Positions 35,795-45,035 of a stretch of 64,000 nucleotides of DNA are shown piece by piece (position 1 is the stretch's first letter; the number at the start of each line of letters is the position of its first letter). The notes under the pieces are model-generated. The model was not told where the DNA came from. It searched no databases and was given only the letters and a program-made list of their open reading frames with translations. Source of the DNA: an uncultured Bacteroidales bacterium (GTDB lineage: Bacteria > Bacteroidota > Bacteroidia > Bacteroidales > UBA932); assembly GCA_944323825.1 (NCBI GenBank), contig CALUTY010000002.1:1-64000 (forward strand), in the 5' to 3' direction. The position numbers and the translations under genes were made by a program.

Positions 35795-36139
35795 CTAATA
35801 TTCCTTTGGATTGTCGCCCCATTGGTTACTTCCGGATTGACCATCTGTACACAACAAAACCAGCAGCCATATGGCACCAATGACAGGAATCAATATTATA
35901 AGATACATCCAGCCACTCTTTCCCACATCATGCAATCTCCTGATTGAAACAGACAGCCCCGGAATAAATGTTATCAACGGATATATGATGGACAATAACG
36001 TCAATCCGAATATCCCGTCCAGAAATCCGGCAATAGCCGCGAATAAAACATTGAACAGATAAAACATCCAATACTCCTTGCGGCGAGCCCGCCCTGAGAA
36101 ATCAGCATACTGCCGCCAGCACTTGAAATACCAATTCAT
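35795..36139 (-). CDS. DUF805 small membrane protein, last gene of the tubulin/actin operon
   Basis: About 114 residues from ATG 36139 (MNWYFKCWRQYADFSGRARRKEYWMFYLFNVL). It has membrane helices and the VSIRRLHDVGKSGWMYLI motif, then LLCTDGQSGSNQWGDNPKEY. It is a paralog of 29177-29521, with the same N-terminal signature and NQWG.NPK end. It starts 22 bases after the DUF2569-like gene and is probably the 3' end of the long leftward operon, though it could be a passenger. Confidence 0.88.
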   Translation of the reverse strand: MNWYFKCWRQYADFSGRARRKEYWMFYLFNVLFAAIAGFLDGIFGLTLLSIIYPLITFIPGLSVSIRRLHDVGKSGWMYLIILIPVIGAIWLLVLLCTDGQSGSNQWGDNPKEY

Positions 36140-36161
36140 AACAATAATCTTATATAACAGG

Positions 36162-36668
36162 TTAATAAATCCAAAATAATATTTCAGGGCCAACGATGAA
36201 AACTATTGGCAGATAATCTTTCTTTCTTGAAACTCGTTCTGATGTCGGGAACAATTTTTCCATTTGCTTAGAAAAGAGCAAATACATGATCCACGCAGCA
36301 AACCATATCATGCCTATAATGCAGCATAGGAACATATCGGTATTATGTATAATTCCCAATAATTCCTCATACAGTATAATTCCCAATAATTCACAATTAG
36401 TATAAAGAAACAGAGCAAAAAAATAAACCATGGCCAATTGGACAACAAAAGCTCTTCTTTTTACAAACGCACGAATCAGCAATATGGCATATACTGCTAT
36501 GAAAATTATTGATATCATTCTATACCAAAGCTCGTAAGAATAACGCAGTGATGCGAAATCGGAAATAAAGGACATTACGAATATAATTGCACATAATCCC
36601 AACTGAAACAAGAAAAACATGTTCCATCCTCGTATGTCAACGCATGTAGATTTACTGTCTTTCCCCAT
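36162..36668 (-). CDS. DUF2569-like four-helix membrane protein
   Basis: 168 residues with four membrane helices: GWNMFFLFQLGLCAIIFVMSF, MISIIFIAVYAILLIRAF, AMVYFFALFLYTNCEL and IIGMIWFAAWIMYLLF. The tail SKQMEKLFPTSE resembles the SKRVKxTF end of DUF2569 proteins. It starts 24 bases after the preceding gene. No catalytic residues are evident. Its link to the operon rests on spacing and strand. Confidence 0.6.
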   Translation of the reverse strand: MGKDSKSTCVDIRGWNMFFLFQLGLCAIIFVMSFISDFASLRYSYELWYRMISIIFIAVYAILLIRAFVKRRAFVVQLAMVYFFALFLYTNCELLGIILYEELLGIIHNTDMFLCCIIGMIWFAAWIMYLLFSKQMEKLFPTSERVSRKKDYLPIVFIVGPEILFWIY

Positions 36669-36692
36669 GATACATCATTATTTCATAGACAT

Positions 36693-37517
36693 TTAATCGT
36701 CATTCAAAATCCTTTTTATTTCGTTTATCTGAACATTGTAAGGCCTATATACATTGATATTGGAAATCTCAACGACATCTTTATCTTTGCTATATGAATC
36801 GTCTTTACTGTATTCGAATCGCACTGTAACATCTCCACTATTGTCGAAAATATGAGTATTGGTTCCTGAGGCTATTCCTGACTCTGTCAGCAATCTCAAA
36901 GTATCAGAATTAGCATACAGATAAACATTTAACTCATCATATCCTAATTCTGTCGACACATCGTAATCAAATGACAATTTATCGCCCCGTTGGATCGTAA
37001 AACTATAATCTTTGTTGGATTTGGTATTATTTTGTTTATTGGTTGATGTCCATGGATCAAAAGAGTATACAGGCGCGTTATCGATTTGCGCGATTGACTT
37101 GATTTTATCCATTTTGGTTTCCAAAGAATCCAATGACTTATGCGTATCTCTGGAATCGATTTGAGCTCTATGACAGCACATTGCAATTATTCCCACATCC
37201 ATCAGCAGAACAATCACCAATGATATGATGAACCCATAACCCTTCTTATTCCTGACCACCTGCTTGTCCTGAACTTTAATTTCGGGATCTTGCTTTATAA
37301 TATCCGGTCTATAAATAAAAGGAAGAATCAGATCGTCATCAGAGTCGTCATTACTATCCTCGATCTTTTTCTTTGTATTGACAATCAAGATATTCAATGT
37401 ATATGAAGACAGGCCCAATTTCAGCGCCTCTTCCAGAAAGTCACCATACAACTTGTCTAAAGTCCTTTCTTTAATGGCAGTTTCTATCAACGAAACCAAC
37501 ATCTGAAGTGAATTCAT
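36693..37517 (-). CDS. Operon gene 9: single-pass membrane protein with helical N-terminus and beta C-terminus
   Basis: About 274 residues; ATG 37517 overlaps the previous stop (ATGA), which fixes the start. Residues 1-55 are a helical module (MLVSLIETAIKERTLDKLYGDFLEEALKLGLSSYTLNILIVNTKKKI) related in pattern to that of the gene upstream. An acidic linker leads to a membrane helix at about 92-115 (GFIISLVIVLLMDVGIIAMCC), a short coiled coil, and a beta-rich end (YSFTIQRGDKLSFDYDVSTELGYDELNVYLYANSD). The end looks like a small sandwich on the periplasmic side. Family unknown. Confidence 0.75.
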   Translation of the reverse strand: MNSLQMLVSLIETAIKERTLDKLYGDFLEEALKLGLSSYTLNILIVNTKKKIEDSNDDSDDDLILPFIYRPDIIKQDPEIKVQDKQVVRNKKGYGFIISLVIVLLMDVGIIAMCCHRAQIDSRDTHKSLDSLETKMDKIKSIAQIDNAPVYSFDPWTSTNKQNNTKSNKDYSFTIQRGDKLSFDYDVSTELGYDELNVYLYANSDTLRLLTESGIASGTNTHIFDNSGDVTVRFEYSKDDSYSKDKDVVEISNINVYRPYNVQINEIKRILNDD

Positions 37518-38506
37518 CGTACAATTTTTATTATCGGCTTCTCTACTAATGTCCACATATCGCCCTCACCTTTGTCTTTGCGTAATTTGCCGGCCTTAAT
37601 AGTTTCGACAGATTTAAAGGACTCATGTGATTCAAAATCCACAAAATCTTTTTCATCTGAATCGCAGCATTCTTCTATTGAACCAGCCAGATATTGCCTC
37701 TGATGCACTTCGTGCGGGAAATTAAACTCCGGATTTACTGATATTTTGGCCGTCTTGGACCTGATGCCTTTGCGCTCAATCACGAAGATAGCCTCCTTCT
37801 TTGGATCTGACTCCTGTTCAGACAAAGAAAATGCAACTGGATCATGCCTCTTTGGTGTCCATATATATTGAACTATCACCCCGCCATCAGTACCGCTCTC
37901 TGCATTTTTCTCTTCCTGCTCTTCTTTGGTAAAATGTTTTTGCGAGTCGAAGATTTCATGTATTACAGACGGATGATAATAGTCGATTGACTGCAACTTA
38001 TTCAATCTCAAGGCAGATTGCTTGTCCGGATAGATTTTCCCTTGACGATAGACTATAAAATCCACATCATATGAAACATTCCATACTTTATTTATTGATA
38101 CAATCTCATCAAGGTATCTTAATCCCGGCACATCGGAAGCCACGACAAAGAATCTGGCGTTGCCTGAACTTATGATTTCAATGGAAACCGGACCGAAGTT
38201 ATCCTGATTAAAATTCAGTTTCAGATGACTGCCCCTTTTAATATTCGACAGCTCAGTGTTTGCGTATGAACGATGTACCGAAGGAGACATTTGAATATCA
38301 GATGATACGAGAGTGATAAGCTCTCTCGTATCATCTGCATTCAGCCCATACTTGGCACCTTCGGCAATAATATTGTCTATCAGATCGTCAGATATTGCTA
38401 TCCGGTTAATTGTAAATTTATCACTGCCGACATCGTATTCAACATCCGAGACAATGCTTCTGATGATGAACTTCACCAGCTGGTCATTTGCCATATTTAA
38501 TGCCAT
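37514..38506 (-). CDS. Operon gene 8: soluble protein, unknown function
   Basis: 330 residues (ATG 38506, or 38494), overlapping the protease gene by about 20 bases. No signal or membrane helix. Residues about 35-65 (DDLIDNIIAEGAKYGLNADDTRELITLVSSDI) share spacing with the N-terminal module of the next gene. The middle looks beta-rich (FGPVSIEIISSGNARFFVVASDVPGLRYLDEIVSINKVWNVSYDVDFIVYRQGKIYPD). The end is acidic, with CC near residue 278. Probably a cytoplasmic adaptor of the system. No family recognised. Confidence 0.7.
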   Translation of the reverse strand: MALNMANDQLVKFIIRSIVSDVEYDVGSDKFTINRIAISDDLIDNIIAEGAKYGLNADDTRELITLVSSDIQMSPSVHRSYANTELSNIKRGSHLKLNFNQDNFGPVSIEIISSGNARFFVVASDVPGLRYLDEIVSINKVWNVSYDVDFIVYRQGKIYPDKQSALRLNKLQSIDYYHPSVIHEIFDSQKHFTKEEQEEKNAESGTDGGVIVQYIWTPKRHDPVAFSLSEQESDPKKEAIFVIERKGIRSKTAKISVNPEFNFPHEVHQRQYLAGSIEECCDSDEKDFVDFESHESFKSVETIKAGKLRKDKGEGDMWTLVEKPIIKIVR

Positions 38507-39554
38507 TGTAATCCAGAAGTTCTCTAATCAGCATTGCATCAACCGCATATGCAATTCCTTCCGCTTTCTGCAAAGAGCCGGACATTGCCGTCAAAGATTC
38601 ATTAAACTCTATAGATTGATTAATGCCCACTACCTCACCATAAAAGTTGGCGATAGGACCACCGCTGTCTCCGTGATTTGACGCTATGGAATGAGTGAAG
38701 AAATGCCCTTCGTTGTAATTGCTCAAATTGCCTGTCTGAAAATTGCATACTGTGCCGGCAGGACAACCTATCTTGGCGATTCTTTCTCCGTCACGTGCTC
38801 GCTTGTCACATAATTTCAGATACGGCACTTTTTCTCCGGGCTCAAGCTGTACCTGAAAAATTGTGAAATCAATCTTGCCTTCGCTATATGTATATATGAT
38901 TCTGCTGATTCCCCTATAATTATTTGTATCAAGGGTGCCGTCCTCCCCGAAAAACATTACGACTGCCTGAGTATTCTCATCATTAAGAACATGATTGTTT
39001 GTCAGTGCCAATCCATTGTCATTGATGAAGAACCCAGTACCAGAGCCTTTGTCAGTCCCTATGATAAAAGTGGCAGGCTTCATCTTCATCTGCAGCTCAA
39101 CATCTGACAGCAGAACATGTTTGCCCCCGCCGGTCCAATAGGAATTATATGCTTTCGCTGAATCTCTGAGATGGTTATTGTTGACGCCATTTGCCCACCT
39201 TTCAAGAAGCAGTTTCCCATTAAGAGAACCAGCTTCACCGGCAACTTTCACATAAGCACGCACTGTGGTGGATGCAGTCTTATATGTCTGCCTCACATCC
39301 TGCTTATCCGCAATCAGAGTGATGTTCTTGCCTATGACGCACTCTTCCATATACTTCTTGCCAAGATCAGACGGCTTTACACCTATCAGCTCTACGGTAA
39401 GCCCGTTCTGCATTTTGAGCGTGTTGCCATTAACAACAGAGACGACTTTTCCCTGTGTTCCTGTAATCTTACGCTCCTTCTTGAACATATTACAGCCTGC
39501 AATTGTCATTATGGTCAAAATAATGGTACAGACCAAAAGAGTTTTTCTTTTCAT
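38484..39554 (-). CDS. Operon gene 7: lipoprotein with SNase-like fold and trypsin-like serine protease
   Basis: About 356 residues; ATG 39554 overlaps the previous stop (ATGA). A lipobox lies at IMTIAGC. Residues about 35-130 follow the staphylococcal-nuclease/OB order (GKVVSVVNGNTLKMQNGLTVELIGVKPSD ... LLLERWANG), but the catalytic Arg/Glu positions are not obvious, so it is probably non-nucleolytic. Residues about 160-355 are a trypsin-like domain with a complete triad: His in LTNNHVL, Asp in KIDFTIFQV, Ser in NHGDSGGPI. It should sit in the periplasm or on the outer membrane and process a partner. The combination is unusual. Confidence 0.82.
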   Translation of the reverse strand: MKRKTLLVCTIILTIMTIAGCNMFKKERKITGTQGKVVSVVNGNTLKMQNGLTVELIGVKPSDLGKKYMEECVIGKNITLIADKQDVRQTYKTASTTVRAYVKVAGEAGSLNGKLLLERWANGVNNNHLRDSAKAYNSYWTGGGKHVLLSDVELQMKMKPATFIIGTDKGSGTGFFINDNGLALTNNHVLNDENTQAVVMFFGEDGTLDTNNYRGISRIIYTYSEGKIDFTIFQVQLEPGEKVPYLKLCDKRARDGERIAKIGCPAGTVCNFQTGNLSNYNEGHFFTHSIASNHGDSGGPIANFYGEVVGINQSIEFNESLTAMSGSLQKAEGIAYAVDAMLIRELLDYNGIKYGK

Positions 39555-40264
39555 ATGAATCTGATTTTTGTTCTTTTCACTATTTGCCAAACCCCGGAAT
39601 GCAATCCCAACTGGCCGTCAGCCACATGGATGATTTTATTGATTGCAGGAGGTATCACATCATACTCACATCCGGAAGTTATAATCGGATTGAACATTCC
39701 AATGATTTCACTCTGGACATCCGAATCTGTTATCAGATGATAAGTTGCCTGATTTTCAGAATGCATGATTATCTGATAGCATGCACTTTGACTTGTGTCC
39801 GACAGCGAAGCCATTTGAAATCCCAGAGGAGACAAACTGTCTACCATCCGTGCATACTTGATTATCGGATATTGTTTAGGAGTGACATCCGCAGACTCAG
39901 GGATCTGCTCCTTATCCTGCATGCGGTCAAAAGAAACGGATAATCGCTCCAACAACTGCCGATTGCCCCTAATTTCATTAATAATGTCATTCTGACTTAT
40001 ATTTGCAGGCTGAGGGATTGAACGGATGATTTGTTTTCCCATCCGTTCAACTTCCTCACGTACAATGCTTCGTATGGCATCTTCTTGTGACGTCCTGTAT
40101 TCCTCCTGTTGCTGAACAACATGTCGTTTCTCTTCCCCAGCAGTATCTTTCACTTTTTTGAACAGGTCCTGCAATTGAGACGGGTCTTTGACAAAAGTCC
40201 ATATTACCCATCCAAGCAAAGCGACAAGGCCTAAAACAAGTACTCCAATTACAATGTCAAACAT
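39551..40264 (-). CDS. Operon gene 6: membrane-anchored coiled-coil protein
   Basis: 237 residues. An N-terminal membrane helix (VIGVLVLGLVALLGWVIWTF) is followed by a charged coiled coil (residues about 30-120, EEKRHVVQQQEEYRTSQEDAIRSIVREEVERMGKQII) and a globular end of about 100 residues (ATYHLITDSDVQSEIIGMFNPIITSGCEYD...). The end aligns in pattern with the C-terminus of the gene upstream. It begins three bases after that gene. It is cytoplasmic if the N-terminus is an anchor. Possible scaffold linking the filament proteins to the membrane. Confidence 0.75.
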   Translation of the reverse strand: MFDIVIGVLVLGLVALLGWVIWTFVKDPSQLQDLFKKVKDTAGEEKRHVVQQQEEYRTSQEDAIRSIVREEVERMGKQIIRSIPQPANISQNDIINEIRGNRQLLERLSVSFDRMQDKEQIPESADVTPKQYPIIKYARMVDSLSPLGFQMASLSDTSQSACYQIIMHSENQATYHLITDSDVQSEIIGMFNPIITSGCEYDVIPPAINKIIHVADGQLGLHSGVWQIVKRTKIRFI

Positions 40265-40267
40265 GTC

Positions 40268-41593
40268 TTATTTCAATGAAAGTTGTAAAACACAGCCAGA
40301 ATCTATATTGTATACATCCCCATTTTTTATCAGTTTTCCGTCTCTAATGACTTCAACATCCGATATCGTCGGTGAATCCTGCCTGATTTCTATACATTGA
40401 CGGTAAGAAGGAAGGATTCCCAGCATTTCTTTCCTTAGCACGGGGTCATTGACAATTGTGTAATAATACTCTCCGTTCTCTGAATACAACTCAAAGATCT
40501 CATTCTGAGAGTTTTCAGAGATTATGAAAGAATTACTGTCCGGATAGTATTGAACTTTTGTGGTTCTAAATTCCGGTTGCTTAATCTCAGAAATCTGAGA
40601 AGGCTTTTCAACCGCAGGCTGCTCTGAGACTGATTGCCGATTTTGGAGATAGTTTTCAATTTGTCCGGCTATGATTGTCTGAATCTCAGACTTGACTTGC
40701 GCCAATATGTCGTCTTTGATTTCGACCACAGGATGCTCAGATACAGGTTTTCCGCTCTTGATATAGTCTTCTACGCTCTTCGCGACAATCTCTTGAATAT
40801 ATCTCTGGACATCAGATCCAGTTATGACTTTGTAAATATCTTCACTTGAAATTCCTGTCTCTTGTCCATTTGCCCTAACATCAGCACTCAATCTGTTAAT
40901 TTTCTTGCTTAGCTTGTTTATGCAAACAAAAGTCAAAACGAATAGACATATTACTGCAACGGCAACCGCCAAAACGGCAATACATCCCAATAACTCCGGC
41001 AAAGTAATGTCAGAATCTCCAAATATCTGCTCAAATGCAGCTTTTTGGTCACCGGCCGGAGGCTGTTTGGTCTTTATAACATTTAGAACATAAATCGTGT
41101 CTTTGGCTGGACACCATCCTTGTGAACTATAAGTCCCATTTTCTTTCCTAACTAAAGGGCCATGGTATACGCCATATAATGAGATTGCTAAAACAGTATC
41201 AGGTAATTCTTGATATTTTAATTTCAGACGAAGACCATTCTGTTCATCTCTTTGAATGTAGTTTTGCCAGTTGAGATTATTATTAATCTTGTTCATATGC
41301 TCCACAAAATACTTAGCATCAGAAGCATGCTCATCTCCGCCATACATTGTATATGTAAAGGTCCGTTTTTGCCCTGATCCATCTTTTGCTTCACAATCTA
41401 TTGTACGGTCTGTATTATTTACAATTTTGTCTCCATACAATTTGCAATCAGAAAAACACTCACGAATGACAATTGTTGTATCTTTATCTATCAGGACTTC
41501 AGCTGATATTTTTTTGTTTTCTGAACCTTCCGCAAAACCTCTCAATTGGCAGCAAAGCAAGCCGACCAATAATATCAAAACATATTTTTTCAT
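40268..41593 (-). CDS. Operon gene 5: signal peptide, periplasmic domain, membrane helix, coiled coil and C-terminal module
   Basis: 441 residues. A signal peptide (VLILLVGLLCCQLRGFA) leads to a periplasmic beta domain of about 180 residues, a membrane helix at about 203-230 (LLGCIAVLAVAVAVICLFVLTFVCI), a cytoplasmic coiled-coil region (KLSKKINRLSADV...IQTIIAGQIENYLQN) and a C-terminal module (YYYTIVNDPVLRKEMLGILPSYRQCIEI). Its topology connects periplasm and cytoplasm, the layout expected of a coupling protein between the vWA/protease lipoproteins and the cytoplasmic nucleotidases. No known family. Confidence 0.75.
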   Translation of the reverse strand: MKKYVLILLVGLLCCQLRGFAEGSENKKISAEVLIDKDTTIVIRECFSDCKLYGDKIVNNTDRTIDCEAKDGSGQKRTFTYTMYGGDEHASDAKYFVEHMNKINNNLNWQNYIQRDEQNGLRLKLKYQELPDTVLAISLYGVYHGPLVRKENGTYSSQGWCPAKDTIYVLNVIKTKQPPAGDQKAAFEQIFGDSDITLPELLGCIAVLAVAVAVICLFVLTFVCINKLSKKINRLSADVRANGQETGISSEDIYKVITGSDVQRYIQEIVAKSVEDYIKSGKPVSEHPVVEIKDDILAQVKSEIQTIIAGQIENYLQNRQSVSEQPAVEKPSQISEIKQPEFRTTKVQYYPDSNSFIISENSQNEIFELYSENGEYYYTIVNDPVLRKEMLGILPSYRQCIEIRQDSPTISDVEVIRDGKLIKNGDVYNIDSGCVLQLSLK

Positions 41594-41647
41594 CTCTGAA
41601 TTGGTTATGGAGGGGTATCAGGCTACCCCTCCAGATTCATTATTGGC

Positions 41648-44600
41648 CTATAATTTCGACAAGGCGAACTTAAGCGGCCAGAAGAAAAGGGTTTCTTTCA
41701 CATCCAAGCCATAGTGCTGCGGAGAGACACCCGCACTTACATCAGTATAGCTTGAGCCCGCAAGAGTTTTCAATTTCCCCAAAAGACCTGTAGGCATTGA
41801 CAGCCCGAATCTTGAATACAATAAATTCGTGAAATCTCTATCATTCAAAGAGTCGACAAACTTCTCATATTCCTCTATAACCGACTGTTTGACCTCGTCT
41901 TTTTTCACTGCATCATCGTATACAAGATTGGATGCGGTATCGAAACCATAATCTACAATTTCCTGCAGTTTTCCGGCAGGAATCTGAAAATTTGGCTTCA
42001 GCATATTCCCGAGCAGGGCTCCTTTCGCTGTTATCTCCTTCGACTCTGAAGTCATGTGCACATTGAAAGAAACCGGAATTTTCAACCCGGTATATTTCTC
42101 CAGAAGCATTTTTGACAGTTCCTTTATATCATCTGGTTGTTTAGATATCAGATTAATGTATCGGCTGCCCATTCCTGTAAACGAGAGATGATCAGGTATA
42201 GATATGCCAAGCTTCTTAATCAGTCTTGCCACATGATACATCAAGGCTGCATAATGTATGAATATGATGCTATACAGCTTAGGTTCACCTGCAATCAGAG
42301 CACTTGTACCGAACACGGAATCATACTTGAACAGGTAACCCATGGCATCTGCGGAAGAATGTGTCAATGACACAAGCCCTTCCAAACTTAGCAGGACACC
42401 CGATGGATATGATCCGCGGTTCTTGTCTATCTGCTGTTTAATATGCATATAGAAACCATTTTGGGCCTCTTTCTGCACACCCACATTCAGCCCGTCACCC
42501 CATAAATCGTCTGCAGCGAACAAGGTTGAAGAATAATATGCACCGTCGATTACACCAGTCTGATTTCTATTGACAAAAAGCAGATCGGAAGTGCCTCCGC
42601 CTATATCGATATTGAGCAGACTCTGAGTGCCAATTTCAGGCGCCAAGATATTATATGGGGCTATAGATTCACTGACATCAGTACCAGACCGGAATGTACA
42701 ATTCAGATGAAGCTGGCCTTGAGCCCAATTCCAGCAATCAAGGAACAAATTGCGAGTCGGGGCCTTCATTGTTTCAGGGAATGTCAAGACCACCTCAAAG
42801 CCGTCAGAGCCACCGTTCAACAGCGACTTGTTTTTCAGCAGCCAAAGGATTTCCATACAGTAGCACTGAACTCTACCTAACGACTGCTTATTTCCAGGCT
42901 CTTTCTCCAAAGACCATTTCAAATCAGTATTATATACATATTGCTCGACTCCCGAAGCCACAAACTCATTCAGGATGTTATAGCCAATAGAAATATTGCC
43001 GAAAAGATTTGCCTGACTGGTTCCAAAATTTCGCGTCTCACAGGTTGCGGTTCTTGCCGGATATGAGACCTGAGCATTTCGATTTATCTGTGTCGGGACA
43101 AACTCTCGTTCGAAATAATTATGCATTGTCTGCCAATATTGATTTGAAGAATCCATTGTCCCCAAAAGTACTGCCTGAACATCATCTTTGGCTATCTCAA
43201 AAGTGGCAGGAATTTGCGCATAATCGGTCTTGTATGCTATATAAGTGTTTGATGTTCCCAAATCAACGGCAAATGAATAATTCGCAGAAGCTTTTGCCGT
43301 ATCGACCTCCTGCATCCGTGGGATTATCAGACCACATACATTGCCGCATTTCACTTCCACGAGGTCAAACGCAGAGTCTACTCTATAATACTTTGTTTGC
43401 TGCAATTGTACCAAGCGTGCTCCTTTGGCAGTTCTCACCATTGAACTGCTTTTGATTACCGATGATACAGACGCCTGATTGTAGAAGTCCAGCTGAATAT
43501 CACCAAAAGCCATTACGCTATACATATTCAGCTTCGGATTATTCACAACCTTGTAGAACGGGAAAAATGCCAACATGAAATCCGTTCCGGATACAATGTC
43601 ATCTCCTCTGTATTCTTTCTTAAGTTCAATAGTGGAGTTCTGGTGTGCAATCGGGATATTGAGAACCACCTCGACAGTATCTCGTCCGACCTTGACTTCG
43701 ACAAGTTTCTTCTGCACTCCGCCAATGGTACTGACGACATTGTCAATATCACTGATATTGAAGAAATTGAAAAATTCTTTTTTTAGCGGCAAGATGTATT
43801 GTGAAGTTCCATCATGTGCAGTCACGAATCTGCTCTGGTCCAAAGCATAAGAAACTTTAAAAATCTTGTCCTCCAAAAAATCGGACCAGATCAGATATGG
43901 ATAATTTACACCCATACCCCCGGGCAACACTCTGTTATGCAAGGCTGTCCCGCGTGTTGCGGCTTCATTTATCACGCAAGTCGACGGATTCCAGACCGAT
44001 TGTCCCACATATGTCGCGCCAGGTATTCCATTTGCATTCAACACCAACGGCACATCAAGATGAACAGTTGTGCCATCCGCCTGATATGTCGCATACCTGT
44101 CCGTTGTGGCGCGAATTTCATAACCGCTTGCTTTGGGAGCGATTTTTTCGTAGCTTATCGGAAGACCGCATGCCACGACCTGCGCACCATTTTCATCTTT
44201 TACATTAGGATACTTCGCTTGGAAGGCAGCACGGTTGTCACCCATCGCCAAAATTTGCGGAGACTGTACTTCCGCCATCCAGCTTGTGTACAGATATTGT
44301 GCGAAAGATTGACTTTGTTTTGCAAAATCAGGTTGAAATGCCATATACATGGAATAAATCATATCTTTGAACTTGGCATCCCGCTGGACCAACGGCCGGA
44401 TATCGGTGTCACTAAACAAGTCCGATCCATCCATACGCCTGAAAGACAATCCCTTCTCCGTCATCTTTCTCCTCCAGTTTGAAGATGTGAAGACCAGAGT
44501 AAAAGGCGATGTTCCGCCAATCAGCACTTCTTCCGGAGTCAGTGTCTGCGCATTGACGCTTTTCCAATAGAACAGATATATATTCTGGAAATAAGGAGCA

Positions 44601-45028
44601 ACCTTTAACTCATCTTTGATGACTTGAGCCAATTTTGCATGCTGTGGGTCACCATCGGCAGACAATGCCGTGACCTGATTGACAGCGTCCCAACATCGGA
44701 TGACCAAATGCTTGTCTTCTCCATGCTGATAAAGAAATTCCAGCAAATCAAAACAGTCAGATATCAATGAAGTATTGATGTTTCTCTTCTTCAAGTCGGT
44801 CAAAGACTTTCCGGCCAAAGACTGGAAAACGCCCTCAAAGAGGTATAATCTGGCGAATAGTGAAGGTATAGATGTACCCATCTTATCACCCGCAGCACCT
44901 AAACTTATATTATCTAACAATTTACCTGCTATATGTGCAGTATTTGCCCAATCGTATACATTGGCCGCAGGTGTAGGCGCGGTGTTCCCTGTGTGCTTTG
45001 CTTCATGAATTCGGAAAACGTAGGCCAT
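41648..45028 (-). CDS. Operon gene 4: giant actin/Hsp70-fold ATPase (1126 residues)
   Basis: The actin-type ATPase motifs are in order in the C-terminal half: phosphate-1 FAVDLGTSNTYIAY (Asp at about 589), phosphate-2 NIDIGGGTSDLLF (about 806-818) and the adenosine motif SFTGMGSRYINL (about 949-960). The first 580 residues match nothing I recognise: no signal or membrane segment, mixed helices then strands, with the start HIAGKLLDNISLGAAGDKMGTSIPSLFARLYLFE. It starts seven bases after the tubulin-like gene. It may be distantly related to SrfB-type proteins, which are also very large actin-fold ATPases; I could not verify that. A cytoplasmic motor, clamp or filament. Confidence 0.88.
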   Translation of the reverse strand: MAYVFRIHEAKHTGNTAPTPAANVYDWANTAHIAGKLLDNISLGAAGDKMGTSIPSLFARLYLFEGVFQSLAGKSLTDLKKRNINTSLISDCFDLLEFLYQHGEDKHLVIRCWDAVNQVTALSADGDPQHAKLAQVIKDELKVAPYFQNIYLFYWKSVNAQTLTPEEVLIGGTSPFTLVFTSSNWRRKMTEKGLSFRRMDGSDLFSDTDIRPLVQRDAKFKDMIYSMYMAFQPDFAKQSQSFAQYLYTSWMAEVQSPQILAMGDNRAAFQAKYPNVKDENGAQVVACGLPISYEKIAPKASGYEIRATTDRYATYQADGTTVHLDVPLVLNANGIPGATYVGQSVWNPSTCVINEAATRGTALHNRVLPGGMGVNYPYLIWSDFLEDKIFKVSYALDQSRFVTAHDGTSQYILPLKKEFFNFFNISDIDNVVSTIGGVQKKLVEVKVGRDTVEVVLNIPIAHQNSTIELKKEYRGDDIVSGTDFMLAFFPFYKVVNNPKLNMYSVMAFGDIQLDFYNQASVSSVIKSSSMVRTAKGARLVQLQQTKYYRVDSAFDLVEVKCGNVCGLIIPRMQEVDTAKASANYSFAVDLGTSNTYIAYKTDYAQIPATFEIAKDDVQAVLLGTMDSSNQYWQTMHNYFEREFVPTQINRNAQVSYPARTATCETRNFGTSQANLFGNISIGYNILNEFVASGVEQYVYNTDLKWSLEKEPGNKQSLGRVQCYCMEILWLLKNKSLLNGGSDGFEVVLTFPETMKAPTRNLFLDCWNWAQGQLHLNCTFRSGTDVSESIAPYNILAPEIGTQSLLNIDIGGGTSDLLFVNRNQTGVIDGAYYSSTLFAADDLWGDGLNVGVQKEAQNGFYMHIKQQIDKNRGSYPSGVLLSLEGLVSLTHSSADAMGYLFKYDSVFGTSALIAGEPKLYSIIFIHYAALMYHVARLIKKLGISIPDHLSFTGMGSRYINLISKQPDDIKELSKMLLEKYTGLKIPVSFNVHMTSESKEITAKGALLGNMLKPNFQIPAGKLQEIVDYGFDTASNLVYDDAVKKDEVKQSVIEEYEKFVDSLNDRDFTNLLYSRFGLSMPTGLLGKLKTLAGSSYTDVSAGVSPQHYGLDVKETLFFWPLKFALSKL

Positions 45029-45035
45029 AATTCTC

